Assembly (NCBI GenBank): GCA_010015675.1
Contig: ML976984.1
Span: 869,534-933,533, forward strand
Direction: 5' to 3'
Source: Byssothecium circinans
Taxonomy: Eukaryota; Ascomycota; Dothideomycetes; Pleosporales; Massarinaceae
Length of the DNA stretch: 64,000 nucleotides
Position 1 is the stretch's first letter. Each line of letters begins with the position of its first letter. Of this stretch, positions 10,797-21,943 are shown piece by piece. The notes beneath the pieces are model-generated. The model had not been told where the DNA came from, made no database searches, and was given only the letters and a program-made list of their open reading frames with translations. The translations under genes were made by a program, and so were the position numbers.

Positions 10797-11667
10797 ATGT
10801 CAAAAACACCAAAGGATTCGACGCGTTTCACGGCGACGGGAGTATGGGCGCACACGAAGCCTGGCGGACGGGCGACAACGCTGCAGTTCGCTGAGCCGGC
10901 ACCAAAGAACGAGACGCCACAGCAGAAAGTCAAGCGATTGAGGGAAGCGGCGAACCGGGCGAAGATGGCACAGGTCACTAAGTGGGATTATGTGTATTTG
11001 TATGGGCGAATGGCTGCCGATGCAGCGCATAGAGCTACGGTCTATGGGATTGTCTTTGCTACTGGTACGGCGCTCTCGAGCTTTGGTGTCAATGGCTGCG
11101 GAATAGCGATCGCACATGACGAAAGCATCGCTTGGCTAATGTCTGTCAGGCTGTGTCGGTGTGCTCGCCGTCTTCTCGATAGGAGACATGGTCGTCTACA
11201 ACCGTCGGAAACGCGCAATCTACTTCGAAGACCAAGAACGTGAACAAGCCAAGATTCTCGCATTGGCACGACAGTCTTTATTAGAAGGGACCGCCACACC
11301 CGCACAAAAGGCACTCGTGGAGGGAATTGCCGAAGAGGAGGCGCTGATGGAGAAGAAAAAAGCTGAGAGGAAGCTACACTCGAGACTGCTGTGGTGGATG
11401 CACGGAGAATGGAATGAAGAGAAGGCGTTAAAGGAACAGCGGAAGCTAGCGGTCGATGACTTCAAGCAGAAAGAGGCGCAGGCCGCAAGTGAGGGTTTGG
11501 GTGTCACGCAGGCAGTGCAAGAGGCCCGATCGAATGCTTCAGGACCAGGAGCGGGTGGCCCGCTCGACCAGCAAGCTGCCCAAGCAGCACGATTCGCAGA
11601 GAAAACAGCAGAGGGCGCGAGTAGAGGGTGGTTTGGCGGGCTGTTTGGCAGATCAAAGAAAGAGTAA
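10797..11667 (+). CDS. Cytochrome c oxidase assembly protein, Cox14 family
   Basis: The model is join(10797..11064,11150..11667), 261 residues; the intron is 85 nt with donor GTACGG and acceptor GTCAG. The N-terminus DSTRFTATGVWAHTKPGG, then TPQQKVKRLREAANRAKMAQ, is the usual start of the filamentous-fungal Cox14 family. A hydrophobic segment follows (about residues 80-105, VYGIVFATGCVGVLAVFSIGD) and then MVVYNRRKRAIYFEDQ. This single-span inner-membrane arrangement fits proteins that help assemble complex IV by stabilising newly made Cox1. The C-terminal half is charged and helical, and the end is a glycine-rich WFGGLFGRSKKE. It is much longer than yeast Cox14, as is usual in these fungi. 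I assign family membership, not proven orthology. Confidence 0.8.
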
Positions 11668-11932
11668 ATGGCGGGAGGACGACCCCAACGGCCGTTGTAT
11701 CATAAACATCTCAGCTTGTACAATGCTGTGCTACTATTGTATTGCATCACGGAGTTGAGAGGCATTGTAAATTGGGTGTTGTAGACGACAGGGTATCGCT
11801 GGTCTTGTCCATAATTGCATATCTATCCAAGCTTATCCAAAACCCCAAGGAAGCTACGGTTACTGCTCGCCTTGGTTCGACACGGGTATGTAGGTCCGTC
11901 GTTCTCGGGCTCCCTATAATCATGTTGGTCAT

Positions 11933-12461
11933 TCACATGGACTCTTTGACAGGAGTATACCGACGCACCTCGGCCCATTGATCAATCCAAGGTCTCACGC
12001 CCGCATAGCTCAGCAGTCCGACTGTCGCAAGGATGAATATCCATACCACAGCCTGGTCCTTTGCCGAATCTCGCTCTACACCCCGTTAGCCTCTACCATT
12101 CTTCTATTGACATGACCATCCCATACGAAAACACGTTGTGAAGACATTCTCCTCCTTCTCGCCTTTGCAAAACGGATAGCTTAGGCAGAACTGCCGATTG
12201 CAGTCATTGCATGTCTTCTTCGCAGCACGTTCTTTCAGGTTCTGTATCTGTGCCGACGGAGCTTTTGATTCAACGGGCGAATTGAGCGCGACGATGCTGC
12301 TGTTGCCGAAACATGTGCATTTGCAGAAGGACGTCGGTGCTGGGATTGGTCAGTTTGCGCCGGCTGTGACACTTGCACAATGACTTACAAGCTGCTGATG
12401 AGAAAGTTAGCAGCGATAAGAAAGTCAAAAGTAGTATCAGCCACAGAGCCTGCCGCCTCAT
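11933..12461 (-). CDS. Cysteine-rich single-pass membrane protein, conserved in fungi
   Basis: The model is complement(join(11933..12075,12127..12339,12389..12461)), 142 residues, with introns of 49 and 51 nt. A signal peptide (MRRQALWLILLLTFLSLLTF SSAA) is followed by CKCTCFGN and later CNDCNRQFCLSYPFC and TTCFQRDS, giving eight or more cysteines that are probably disulphide-bonded in the secretory lumen. One transmembrane span follows near residues 100-120 (VVWIFILATVGLLSYAGVRP), then a short cytosolic tail. The cysteine pattern and tail look like a conserved fungal membrane protein of unknown role that I have seen without a characterised function. It is head-to-head with the SRP40-like gene, 275 bp away. 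Confidence 0.8.
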
Positions 12462-12736
12462 GGTGGTGGATTCGGGGTAATATAAAGCTCATTGACGTCC
12501 AGAGCCAGACGAGCGTCTCCGCCGCCATGAAAGCTGGTGCTTTGACCACCGAGCGACCAACCAGTCGGCGCTAAGCTTTTCCTCTGTTTCCCCTCCACTT
12601 GCGCCTTTTCTCCACCGCGCCTATCACCTCAGCGTGAGGCCTAATTTATACCTCTAATACCGCGAGCTCGTGCGCTCAGTGACTTGTCGTGTTGTTCGAA
12701 AGTGGGCTTCGTTGCACCGCAAACGCTTGCGACTCG

Positions 12737-14530
12737 ATGCCCGCGACACCGGCGGCTATTCACGAGCAAAAGGCTGGAGCTATCACGACTGCGCCGAGTG
12801 CAAAAGCTGGAGCTGCGCAAAGCCCACAGCAAGACGAGAACAAGATCCTCAGACTACACGTCACCCCGTTCAACCCTGCGCTCTTGAAAGTCTACCTCGC
12901 GCCGTCGGTCCTCCCGCTCGCGAAAAACATCTCCTACCACGACGTCGAGACCTTCCCTGAAAAGGGCTTTGGCTACCTCGAACTCCCCGCCATGGAAGCG
13001 CAGAAGCTGAAGAAGAAGCTCAATGGTTCAACACTCAAGGGCTCAAAAGTACGCATAGAGGAGGCGAAGCCGGAGAAGCGCAAGGTCAGTGAGGATGTCG
13101 GCGATGTGAAGGAGAACGAAGAACGGCCGAAGAAGCGCTCGAAGAAGGTGAAGGCGAAAAAAGAACAAGGTGTACTGGAAGGGGTAGTGCTTCCGGATGG
13201 TAGAAAGGTCAAGCGCGGGTGGACTGAACCACCGACGAAAACCAAGAAGGAAAAGAAAGAGAACAAGGACAAGGAGAAGAAGGAGAAGACCCGCAAAGAG
13301 TCAAAGTATAGCAAAGAGCCGGAGCTACTGTTCAAGGCGAGGCTCACGCCAGTTGCTGCGACTGAGTTAGCTTTCAAGGAGAAAAGCAGAGACAAGAAGA
13401 AAGATAAGAAGTCCAAGTCGAAGGAGGTGGTAGTCCACGAGTTTGAGAAGAAGACAAATATGCCCAGCTTTCTCAAGCAGTCTAAGGTATCTACAGAGAA
13501 GAAGCCGGCGGTGGATTACATAAACGGTGTAGGATGGGTGGATGAAGATGGCAACGTGGTTGAGGCTGAGACTGGCAAAGTGAGGAATCGAAGGGTTTTG
13601 GAATTGGTAGACTCGGCGCCAGTGCAGCCCACGACCGAGAAACAGCAGTCCGCTACGCCGTCTCCAAAATCTTCGCCGGCACCGCGTTCATTACAGAAGA
13701 AGAAAACTAAAAAGGCTACACCCCCGCCTTCATCATCTGAGTCCGAGGATGCAGAATCTTCTGTAGTTTCGTCATCTTCTGACGACGATTCGTCTGACTC
13801 GGATAAGGAGGCTGAACACGCAGCAGACAGCCCAGCTTCGTCTCCGGCGCAAGCACCCAAAGCAGATACCCCAGACATATCCGTCACGCCGTCTTCACCA
13901 GCAACAACGAAAGAAGTGCATCCTCTTGAGGCACTTTTCAAGCGCCCCAAGCCGTCACTATCCCTCGGTACAGTGACCACACCGTCTAAAGGACTAGCAC
14001 CTATCAACACATCTTTTTCCTTTTTCGATAGTAACAGCGGTGCTATGGATGTAGATGCAGAGGCTTCCGGAAATCAGCCGACGACTCCATATTCGCAACG
14101 GGATCTCGAGTGGCGCGGACTGCGAAGTGCAGCACCCACGCCTGATACAGCAGCTGTCGGTCGTAGGTTCTCTTTCCCCTGGCGTAAGAGTAGTCAGGAG
14201 GCTGATGAAGGCGGCGAAGACGACGATACGGAGACCAAGGAGCAATTATCGATTAACACAAAGGCAAATGCGTCTGCAGCCCACCTTGCCGGCGTTGCAG
14301 AGGAAGATGAGGGGGAAAAGGATGCTGTGACCGGCGCGGAGCAAACGCGGGGCACGGCTGTTGATGGGGAGGAAGAGGAAGCAGAGGAGGAGGAGAGTGA
14401 GTTCAAAAAGTGGTTTTGGGAAAACCAAGGGAGCTTAAATCGCGCATGGAAGAAGAGGAGGAGGGACGTATTGAAGTCGAAGAGATTGACTGACAACAAG
14501 AAGGCCGTGGGAGGAAGGAAGGCCTATTGA
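12737..14530 (+). CDS. Nucleolar SRP40/Nol8-like protein with N-terminal RRM-like fold
   Basis: This is a single exon of 597 residues; the first ATG in the long frame is at 12737 (MPATPAAIHEQKAG). Residues ~35-110 (LRLHVTPFNPALLKVYLAPS through GSKVRIEEAKPEKRK) have the strand-helix spacing of a degenerate RNA-recognition motif. Lysine-rich stretches (KKTKKEKKENKDKEKKEKT), a serine/aspartate run (SSSSDDDSSDSDKEAE) and an acidic segment follow. The C-terminus ends with FKKWFWENQGSLNRAWKKRR. This order is that of fungal proteins annotated as SRP40-like suppressor or Nol8-like factors, which act in the nucleolus in rRNA processing. Function is assigned by architecture only. Confidence 0.72.
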   Translation: MPATPAAIHEQKAGAITTAPSAKAGAAQSPQQDENKILRLHVTPFNPALLKVYLAPSVLPLAKNISYHDVETFPEKGFGYLELPAMEAQKLKKKLNGSTLKGSKVRIEEAKPEKRKVSEDVGDVKENEERPKKRSKKVKAKKEQGVLEGVVLPDGRKVKRGWTEPPTKTKKEKKENKDKEKKEKTRKESKYSKEPELLFKARLTPVAATELAFKEKSRDKKKDKKSKSKEVVVHEFEKKTNMPSFLKQSKVSTEKKPAVDYINGVGWVDEDGNVVEAETGKVRNRRVLELVDSAPVQPTTEKQQSATPSPKSSPAPRSLQKKKTKKATPPPSSSESEDAESSVVSSSSDDDSSDSDKEAEHAADSPASSPAQAPKADTPDISVTPSSPATTKEVHPLEALFKRPKPSLSLGTVTTPSKGLAPINTSFSFFDSNSGAMDVDAEASGNQPTTPYSQRDLEWRGLRSAAPTPDTAAVGRRFSFPWRKSSQEADEGGEDDDTETKEQLSINTKANASAAHLAGVAEEDEGEKDAVTGAEQTRGTAVDGEEEEAEEEESEFKKWFWENQGSLNRAWKKRRRDVLKSKRLTDNKKAVGGRKAY

Positions 14531-16125
14531 AGCTAAGGTAGCGCTGTCCGTACGTACATAGTTGGTCCATGATACCTTGTATCCTTGGGTGGTGGGCTTT
14601 TCTTTTTCGTAAACATGTTTGAAACGTTGCGTCCATTTTCGCCATGGAGAATCCTAGAAGAGGATAATTACTTCTCTTTCAGCCATTTGCTTCTGGAGGA
14701 ATCCCATCGCGCAGGATTCCGCGCCAAGCACCTCCCTGCCAACGACATGTACTTGGAAAATGGCTCAAACTCGCAATACGAACGAGTAGGAGGCCAAGAG
14801 GTTTCCATTTTATAATTTGAAAAAGTTCAGCATAGCTAGAGTTCTCACAGCGCAATGTTACAGGCACGCAGAATCTTGAACGGTTGAATGTTATTCCGTG
14901 GACGCGTTTGTTTATTTACCTCCCCGTCAGCAATGACGAAATCAACAACCACAACAGCGGAACGGCTAGGCAAGGCTTGATTGTGACCCGCGTTTGCGAT
15001 TCCCGCTTTCAGCGCTCGCAAAAACGGTGTCAGGATCAGAAAGGACTGATCTCTTCTTGCACTGAGCATGGTTGGGAAATCACACAGAGTGCGGCGGCGC
15101 CTCCCACCAGACCATCGATCGGTCCATTCCCCCGAGCGCGGGTGCGCCAGACTCGTGGGCAGCTCGTTTAGACTGTTGGCTTCATTTCGACGAGTCAGCT
15201 TGCAAGATTGCTTTGGTTGAAGTCGTGTGCTGCACTGCTATGTGAATGTCGGGGAGTAGATAGGTGAGGGGTGAGAGGTGAGAGGGGGAGAGAAGGTTTG
15301 AACTTGGAGTGCGGCTAGGCCCCCTGAAACGTCTACGTGAGAGTCGGAGAGTTCGACGGCGTAGGCGTACAGTAGTTGTCAGCGCGGAGATGGGAGATCT
15401 GGCTTGCTGCCCAGTGCCCACCAGTGTGTGCGTCGGGAGCGAATTCCTGGCTCCATCAACGGCGCATCCAGCCCATCTTTTGTCCTTCCCGTCGGCTTAG
15501 CGCGTAGAGGGCATAGTTAGTTCAGCTTTAGGTCGACCGTTTTGCGTGGCGCCGGCGTGGGAAAGCAAGAAAATACGCGGCTACAGCTGCACAAGCGTCG
15601 TGACTCGTAAGGTGGATTAATTACGAGGACGCTGGCGTTTGACACCGACCCGGATCCCTTCCAATGTTCGGGGACGCTCGACGAGCCACGGCCGCCGAAA
15701 CGCCAGTGCCCATCTGCCCTCTGCTTGGCCGAGCGCGTGTGAATTATGTGAAGAACCAGCTCGCCCTCTCACTCACGCCCGACTCTACTGCGGCAGCTAT
15801 CGTCTGCCCAGCGTCATACGCTCTCTTCTCCTCTTCGCTGTCATTCATTCATCCTCATTGTCCGCCGTACCGAGAGAGAGGCTCTGCTCTGGTTGCTTGC
15901 CTGTCGACGCTGTACCTGTGCTCGAGTCTTCACGATCTTCTTCATACAGCTGGCCGCAGCACCCTTCAGCCCGTACACGAGCTCCAGCCTCACGCATCGC
16001 CTTTGTAAAACAGCCCGCACGCCCCCGAGATGCCAATGGACGGCACAGGCTCTCAGACATTTTGTTCCCCGGCCGAATGAGCCTTTCCCTTGTGCCTGCC
16101 CCCTCCAGAACAAGGCGTCCGTACA
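14531..16125. other. Long 5' region of the TBC gene, no gene seen
   Basis: Nearly 1.6 kb lies between the SRP40-like stop and the TBC start. Both strands carry only short, low-complexity frames. The part nearest the TBC gene is pyrimidine-rich and probably a long 5' leader. Confidence 0.5.
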
Positions 16126-19100
16126 ATGGGCGAGCTTCCTTCGCGCACCGCTATGAAGGAGCCAGCTGGTCCGTCAAAAGCCCAGTATGTGCCTTACCGG
16201 CCACCTAACGGCGACTTCACGCCGCCTGCATCACCCCAGCCTATGAGTCCCTATGCAGCTCCGATAGGACGGAAGGGCTATGGGAGCAGATCAAGATCGA
16301 GCTCGAGGCAGCCCGCCAGACTGCAAATGGACACGTCCATGGCTCCGGCATACGAACGCCCCATGTACAGCCCGTCGCCCTCGTCGAGTCCGCCGCTCCC
16401 TCCACTACCCTCACCGAAATTTGCACAACCACGCCAGCGGGCACCTTCGCTCCTGCGCCATACTGCCATATCTTCCCCGCTCAACAACGGGTATCCGCGA
16501 GCCGAACAGGTGTTGGCCTCACCTACCTTCGGTCCTGTGCCCATGCGTCATGCAAGCGGTCCCGGCCCTACGAGTGATCCGCGGTCGATCTTTAATGCAT
16601 TGGGGAGCAATCCGGTCAACCCGCACAGTCCAACACATGAGGCCTTGTATGAAGAATCGTCAGGAGCTGCTTCACAGCAAAGAATGCGAGGAATGACCAA
16701 TTCATCCCAGCCAAGCTACCGCAACCCGCCGCTAAGAACGGCCACATCCATACCTGACTATGGCCCCATAAGAACAGGCGAGCGCTCCAATCTGTCTGGA
16801 GCATACCGACCACACCGCGGCGGCCCCAATTGGTCACACAATGACCATTACCCTCCACGGTACTTCAGGGGTGAGGAGCCGCGGGCCAGCTTTCGCTCTG
16901 GACAGACCAATGCCTCTTCAATTTTCATGGAAACAAGCGGGACCGAGCGGAGTAGTATGGCCACCGGTCGCAGCTCCATTATGAGCGACACCCACCTCAG
17001 CACGTATTCCAGAGACCGTTCTGAGGAGCGAGACCTCTCCAGCGACACCCTTCCCACAAGTATCTCTCCTGATGAGGAAGATATCATGAGCACCGTGGAA
17101 GACGTAATTGATGCTTACTTTGAGGACGATATGTCGCAGGAGCTCTCTAGGGAAGATAGCGACGAGCAGCGAGACCGCTCGTCAAGCTTTTCGCAGGAGA
17201 AAGAGCAGGAGCAAGATTCCCAAGAATTATTCCATGCGTTTGGCCATCCCAGCCAGCCCCTCCTAGGCGTTCAGACTCAACCCATACTTGATGACGCTCT
17301 TAGACAGAGTGATGGCAACCTGCAACCTGGAATTGCCATATCATCACCGTCAGAGATGCCTACGGGCTATGCGGAGCATTTTGGCCTTGTTCCCAAAGCC
17401 CACAGCAGCCACCCACCACCTACCATAATGTCTCCACTTCAGGACGCTTATAGCCCAACGACGCCGACACCAGATCAGCTTCAGGTCCAACCACAAGACT
17501 ACGCTCGGCAGCGTTCGAGCGAGGAAATACCCCGACCAGCATCCATCGCAGCACGTTCTTCAGTACTGGGCATGCCCAAAGCCGCAAATCGTCTCAACAA
17601 ACCCGTTCCTAAACCAAATTTTACCAGAAAACCTAGTGGTGACATCCATAAACTGCAAGAGATGCATCGTGAAATTAGCGGCCTGCCTCAATTACCCAAG
17701 AAGAAGTCAAGACTATCACGACAAGACTGGGAGGAGATCCAAGCATACTCGAATCGCAATTCGAGGGGAGCGACCGCCATGCTAAGAGAAGCTATTTCTG
17801 AGACGTCTGTGGAGCCGCCCAATACATCGGTGGCTCTACCGGAAGTAGATGAGGACGAGGCCTTCCCACGCCGCGCATCAACCAGTGTTTTTGATCGGCG
17901 CAGTACTTTGTTCAACCTAGGCAATCTTGAGACTAAGCCTCTTTCCAAGTCGAAGACTACCGAATTTGGGAACCCGCTCACCCCAAAACCTACAGGTTCA
18001 TTCGCCCCTTTGAGGAAAGCACTGAGTGGCGCAGAGCGCGATCGGTATGGTTTCAAGAAGGCCACCCATAACATCAGTCTTCAAGAATACGATTCTTGGG
18101 TTGGAAAGTACGATGAACACATTACCCGCCGAAGAAACAAATGGACGGCTTTGATGTCGAAGCAAGGCTTGTCGACTTCCGATCCTTCACAGTTCCCTGA
18201 ACCTTGCGACAAGGTGAAGCGATACGCGAGGAAAGGTTACCCACCAGAGTGGCGAGGTGCTATGTGGTGGTTCTATTCTGGAGGCCAATACAAGATCGGA
18301 CAACCCGAAATGGCTGGCCTCTACGCCTCGCTCGTAGAACGTATCAACCAAGGCGAGCTAAACAAGGACGATCGCGAAGCAATCGAGCGAGATCTGGACA
18401 GAACGTTCCCAGACAACGTGCATTTTCGACCTGATCCAACTGAGGATGATCCGGAAGGTACGCTATCTGGTGAGCCATCGCTCATTACCGATCTGCGAGA
18501 AGTGTTGGCATGTTTTGCCCTGAACAACCCCAACATCGGCTACTGCCAGTCGCTCAACTTCATCGCAGGCCTGTTACTCCTCTTCATGAAACAGAACAAG
18601 GAGCGAGCCTTCATCTTGTTAACCATCATCACACATAATCATCTTCCCGGCGCACACGCCCGAAGTCTCGCCAACACGGAGGTCAACGTCTTGATGATGT
18701 TGATCCGTGACTACCTTCCCAAAGTATGGGCATCCATCAATGACACCGACCTCGTCAACAGCGGACCTGGTTCCAAAGCCCATCCCGATTCCAAATTTCA
18801 ACGCCAGCCCACCGTCGCCTTATCCTGCACATCCTGGTTCATGAGCATCTTCGTAGGCGTCTTACCCATCGAAACGGTGCTCCGCGTTTGGGACGCTTTC
18901 CTCTACGAAGGACCCCGTGCTCTATACCGATATGCTCTCGCCATCTTCAAGCACGGCGAAGCAGAGATCCGAAAGTACCGACCCGGAGATGGGGAACTCT
19001 TCATGGCCGTTCAAAACCTTCCACGGCGATGTTTGAACCCCAACGTCCTCCATGATATCGCGTTCGTGAAGAAGGGCTTCGGCAGCCTCACACAGAATGT

Positions 19101-19284
19101 GATTGACCAGAAGCGACTCTTCTGGCGTGACCAAAACGACCGCGCTAAACGCTCTGCTTCCCACAAGAGACCAGGCGTTGTGGAGACCTCGGGCAACGGC
19201 GACGATGCCGCGAGGGGCCTTGGAGGGCTCAAACGAAAGGCGTCGAGACGGTTCCTGAAGAGGAAGAATACGGGGTTGGTGTAA
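16126..19284 (+). CDS. TBC-domain Rab GTPase-activating protein
   Basis: This is a single exon of 1052 residues, with the first ATG of the frame at 16126 (MGELPSRTAMKEP). Residues 1-630 are disordered, rich in Ser/Pro, with an acidic patch (SPDEEDIMSTVEDVIDAYFE). The TBC domain occupies about 690-985. It starts KRYARKGYPPEWRGAMWWFY, carries the arginine-finger motif IERDLDRTFP near 755-765 and the glutamine-finger motif YCQSLNF near 805, and continues through VWDAFLYEGPRALYRYALA. Both catalytic residues of the dual-finger mechanism are present, so it should be an active GAP for a Rab-type GTPase in vesicle traffic. The C-terminus is basic (RFLKRKNTGLV). The specific Rab cannot be told. Confidence 0.92.
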   Translation: MGELPSRTAMKEPAGPSKAQYVPYRPPNGDFTPPASPQPMSPYAAPIGRKGYGSRSRSSSRQPARLQMDTSMAPAYERPMYSPSPSSSPPLPPLPSPKFAQPRQRAPSLLRHTAISSPLNNGYPRAEQVLASPTFGPVPMRHASGPGPTSDPRSIFNALGSNPVNPHSPTHEALYEESSGAASQQRMRGMTNSSQPSYRNPPLRTATSIPDYGPIRTGERSNLSGAYRPHRGGPNWSHNDHYPPRYFRGEEPRASFRSGQTNASSIFMETSGTERSSMATGRSSIMSDTHLSTYSRDRSEERDLSSDTLPTSISPDEEDIMSTVEDVIDAYFEDDMSQELSREDSDEQRDRSSSFSQEKEQEQDSQELFHAFGHPSQPLLGVQTQPILDDALRQSDGNLQPGIAISSPSEMPTGYAEHFGLVPKAHSSHPPPTIMSPLQDAYSPTTPTPDQLQVQPQDYARQRSSEEIPRPASIAARSSVLGMPKAANRLNKPVPKPNFTRKPSGDIHKLQEMHREISGLPQLPKKKSRLSRQDWEEIQAYSNRNSRGATAMLREAISETSVEPPNTSVALPEVDEDEAFPRRASTSVFDRRSTLFNLGNLETKPLSKSKTTEFGNPLTPKPTGSFAPLRKALSGAERDRYGFKKATHNISLQEYDSWVGKYDEHITRRRNKWTALMSKQGLSTSDPSQFPEPCDKVKRYARKGYPPEWRGAMWWFYSGGQYKIGQPEMAGLYASLVERINQGELNKDDREAIERDLDRTFPDNVHFRPDPTEDDPEGTLSGEPSLITDLREVLACFALNNPNIGYCQSLNFIAGLLLLFMKQNKERAFILLTIITHNHLPGAHARSLANTEVNVLMMLIRDYLPKVWASINDTDLVNSGPGSKAHPDSKFQRQPTVALSCTSWFMSIFVGVLPIETVLRVWDAFLYEGPRALYRYALAIFKHGEAEIRKYRPGDGELFMAVQNLPRRCLNPNVLHDIAFVKKGFGSLTQNVIDQKRLFWRDQNDRAKRSASHKRPGVVETSGNGDDAARGLGGLKRKASRRFLKRKNTGLV

Positions 19285-19728
19285 TTTTTAAAGTGAGGAG
19301 CTCGAGCGAATATTGTTACATGCGTCTTTCTAGAGATGAAATGGGCATTTACATGTATGGTGTTGCGGAGCATTATAAAAAAAGGTGCATGGGTGAGCGG
19401 GTGCAGGACTTCGCCTTCATTTTCTTTCTTTTTCTTTGTTGTTATTATCATTTTTTCCTTGTATAATATTCGCATATACCCCGTTTGTAGGATCATGATA
19501 TATGAGTTACGATCTGAGTCGTTATTCGTGCAGCTTAGCCTTCTCCTGCCAGTCTTTAGAATTCAAGTGATTAGGTATCTACTCGTTCTTCAAGTCCATA
19601 TGTATGGTCGCCAATACGCTCAGTCTCGCTCAACCCTTCCCTTCATCCACACCTCCCACATCTCCCCTCCAGTCCAGCCCCCTACCACCCCCTCACCACA
19701 AACATCCGAAAACATCAACGAAGGCCAC
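19285..19728. other. Convergent 3' flanks, no gene
   Basis: The TBC and inositol-phosphatase genes end toward each other here. The stretch is T-rich with poly-pyrimidine blocks (ttttctttctttttctttg near 19417-19436) and shows no coding frame of note. Confidence 0.55.
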
Positions 19729-20869
19729 TCAAACACCCACCTCAAACCTCCCCTCGATCAACCCCCAAAACTCCTCCACAATCTCCTTCTGCCCCTCCCC
19801 ACCCCTCACAGCCAGATACCTCCTCTCCTCGATCCTCGGGTCCCAATTCCCCGGGTTCGCATCCGCCATGATGCCGCCGGCTTCTTCGAGGATGACCCAG
19901 CCGGCGCAGACGTCCCAGGCCCAGCAGCCTGCTTCCCAGTAGATGTCGATGCTGCCGCTGGCTACGGCGCAGAGGTTTAGGGCTGCGGAGCCGAAGGAGC
20001 GGAGGCCGTGGACTGGGACGGGTGGTAGTTTAGTTAGTTAGTTGATTTTAATAGTTTGAAAGAGGAGGGGAGAAAGAAAAACAGAAAGAGGGACAAACAT
20101 ACCCATCCCACCACCATCTTCCTTGGAAGCAGCAAGTTTCGCAAAAGTCCTGCTCTTCACCTTGAAATCATTCCCACTCCTGTCGCTTCCCCATTCCACG
20201 GCTACCAGGCAGTTGTTCAGCGTCTGCAGCGGCGTCGGGGGCGTGAGAGGTAGGCGGTGGGTTTTGTTTTTGAAGGCGCCTTTGCCGGTGATGGCGGAGT
20301 AGAGGGTCGAGGTGAAGGGGTTGTAGATTATACCGACGACGGGCTTGCGGGAGATGGAGAGGCCGAGGGAGATGGCGACGTCGGGGTAGCGGTGGACGAA
20401 GTTTGTTGTGCCGTCTATGGGGTCTGGGGGAGGGGTGGGGGGTTAGTGGAGGTTAACTAAGGGAGTTTGGTGTGTTGGTTTTGAATGGACAGTGTCTGAC
20501 GTGAGGACGTCCCAAGGGCATATCTTGGGCATTTTATTTCTCAACGTACCAAGGACAAAGGTCGGCGCGTCTGTGAGTTTGTCGCCTGGTTTGTAGGTTT
20601 CTTCGCCCATGAAAGAGAAGGATGGGTATTTTGTGGCGAGGGAGGTGGAAATTAGCTTTTCGACTGCTTGATCGGTTTCGGTCACCAAGTCGACGGCTAA
20701 GGTATGTGTCAGTTAGTATTTTTTGGTTAAAGGAAGGAACATTATATGCACAGTTCTTCTTGTTTCCTGCGGCGCCTGTTGTTGGTGTTGCGGATGTGAT
20801 ACGGTCGGCGGCTTGAAGGGCAACTTCGATCATGAAGTCATGAATCTCTTGGAGATTGAAGTCGGTCAT
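19729..20869 (-). CDS. Inositol monophosphatase family phosphatase
   Basis: The model is complement(join(19729..20012,20103..20423,20550..20696,20752..20869)), 289 residues, with four exons all in phase. Start [20 protein letters not shown]. The metal-binding motifs are complete: GEET near residue 71, [15 protein letters not shown] near 89-103 and [15 protein letters not shown] near 230-245, as is the SVDLVTETD substrate-loop region. The enzyme hydrolyses inositol-1-phosphate to myo-inositol with Mg2+, and related fungal proteins (QutG type) sit in quinate clusters. No quinate genes are nearby, so a housekeeping inositol role is more likely. The first intron has an unusual GTGCAT donor. Head-to-head with the thioesterase gene. 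Confidence 0.92.
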
Positions 20870-21195
20870 CGTGGCGGTATCGTTTAATTGGATTAAGAGT
20901 TGGCTTCCCTCAATGCTGTGGTGATTGTGAGCTGTACAGGAATGTTATGAGCTCCCACGTCCATAACATTTACCCCACGGTGGGGGTTTCCTTTCACCGT
21001 TCCGACGCCACGACGCCACGACGCCACGACTACGACGCAGGGTCCACTTCCGTGGCCGACAGCCGAGTCAATCGCCTCCAAAAATGGCTCGTGGCGCAAT
21101 TCCGAAAACACCTCGGCATCCCAACATGCGTCACTCCCTTAAGGCACACAAGATGGTATCTCCCATACCCAATTGCTAACCCAACGCCTACCACA
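20870..21195. promoter_or_regulatory. Shared divergent promoter with 8-bp tandem repeat
   Basis: This 326-bp gap separates the start codons of the inositol phosphatase and thioesterase genes. It contains three perfect copies of cgacgcca (21003-21026) and a partial fourth. An in-frame ATG at 20947 would extend the thioesterase across this region. Confidence 0.5.
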
Positions 21196-21943
21196 ATGGC
21201 CGAAGCAGCCATCGCCCGCCTCTCCACCACGCCCTGGTGCGCCGCTCTCATTTCCTCGCCCGACTGGGTGCCCGTCAATACCGTATCCCGCATTCCGAAA
21301 TCCAACGGTGAAGACTCTTTCTTCGCCGAGACGCTGGCGACGCCTCGTGGGGTTCAGACTTGTTTGACGTTGCGGCCAACCAAGGAACTAGACGGGCGTG
21401 ATGGGTCAAACAACATGGTGTTCGGAGAGGTGATGGTGATTATAAAGCTTGGAGATGGGTTGAATGGGCATGCGAAGATCGTGCATGGTGGTTTTGCGGC
21501 GACAATGTTGGATGAGGCTTTGGGGGCTCTAATTACGTTGAACGCCGAGGCGAGGATGAAGAGGAAAGAAAGGTTGGGGGAGTTGGGGCCGCATGAGGCT
21601 ATGGCTTGTTTTACTGCTTGTGAGTATTACCTTCAATTCTGCATGGGGAAGATGGCAAACCGTTCCCACGTTTGCACCTTGTCGAATGTTGCAAGACTTT
21701 TGACCTGGTGCTGTATAGTGAGCACAGATATAGACGAAGAGTTGGGACTGATGTTGGACAGATCTGAACACAAGTTACAAGAAGCCAGTCCCAGCACCTG
21801 GAATCCTTTTATGCAAGGCGAGATTCGAGAGACGGGAGAGGAATAAGATATACCTTAGCGGGAGCATTGAAGATGGGAGGGGCACTGTATTTACAACATG
21901 CGAGGGCATGTTTGTCGAGGTCAAAACGGATTACAAGCTCTGA
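21196..21943 (+). CDS. Hot-dog fold thioesterase (PaaI-like)
   Basis: The model is join(21196..21619,21762..21943), 201 residues. Exon 1 begins MAEAAIARLSTTPWCAALIS and contains NTVSRIPKSNGEDSFFAETL and the hot-dog signature HAKIVHGGFAATMLDEALG. The 142-nt intron (GTGAGT...CAG) splits a tyrosine codon. Exon 2 gives LNTSYKKPVPAPGILLCKAR and ends EGMFVEVKTDYKL. Proteins of this type hydrolyse acyl-CoA thioesters, and the His-Gly-Gly loop with the following Asp/Glu is the usual active-site region. An upstream in-frame ATG at 20947 would add 83 arginine-rich residues that could be a mitochondrial presequence. I prefer 21196 because the start then matches the usual family N-terminus. Confidence 0.88.

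Noticed and set aside
20947..21195. Upstream ATG extension of the thioesterase
   Set aside because: It is kept as an alternative only; the extension crosses an 8-bp tandem repeat and the family usually begins near 21196.
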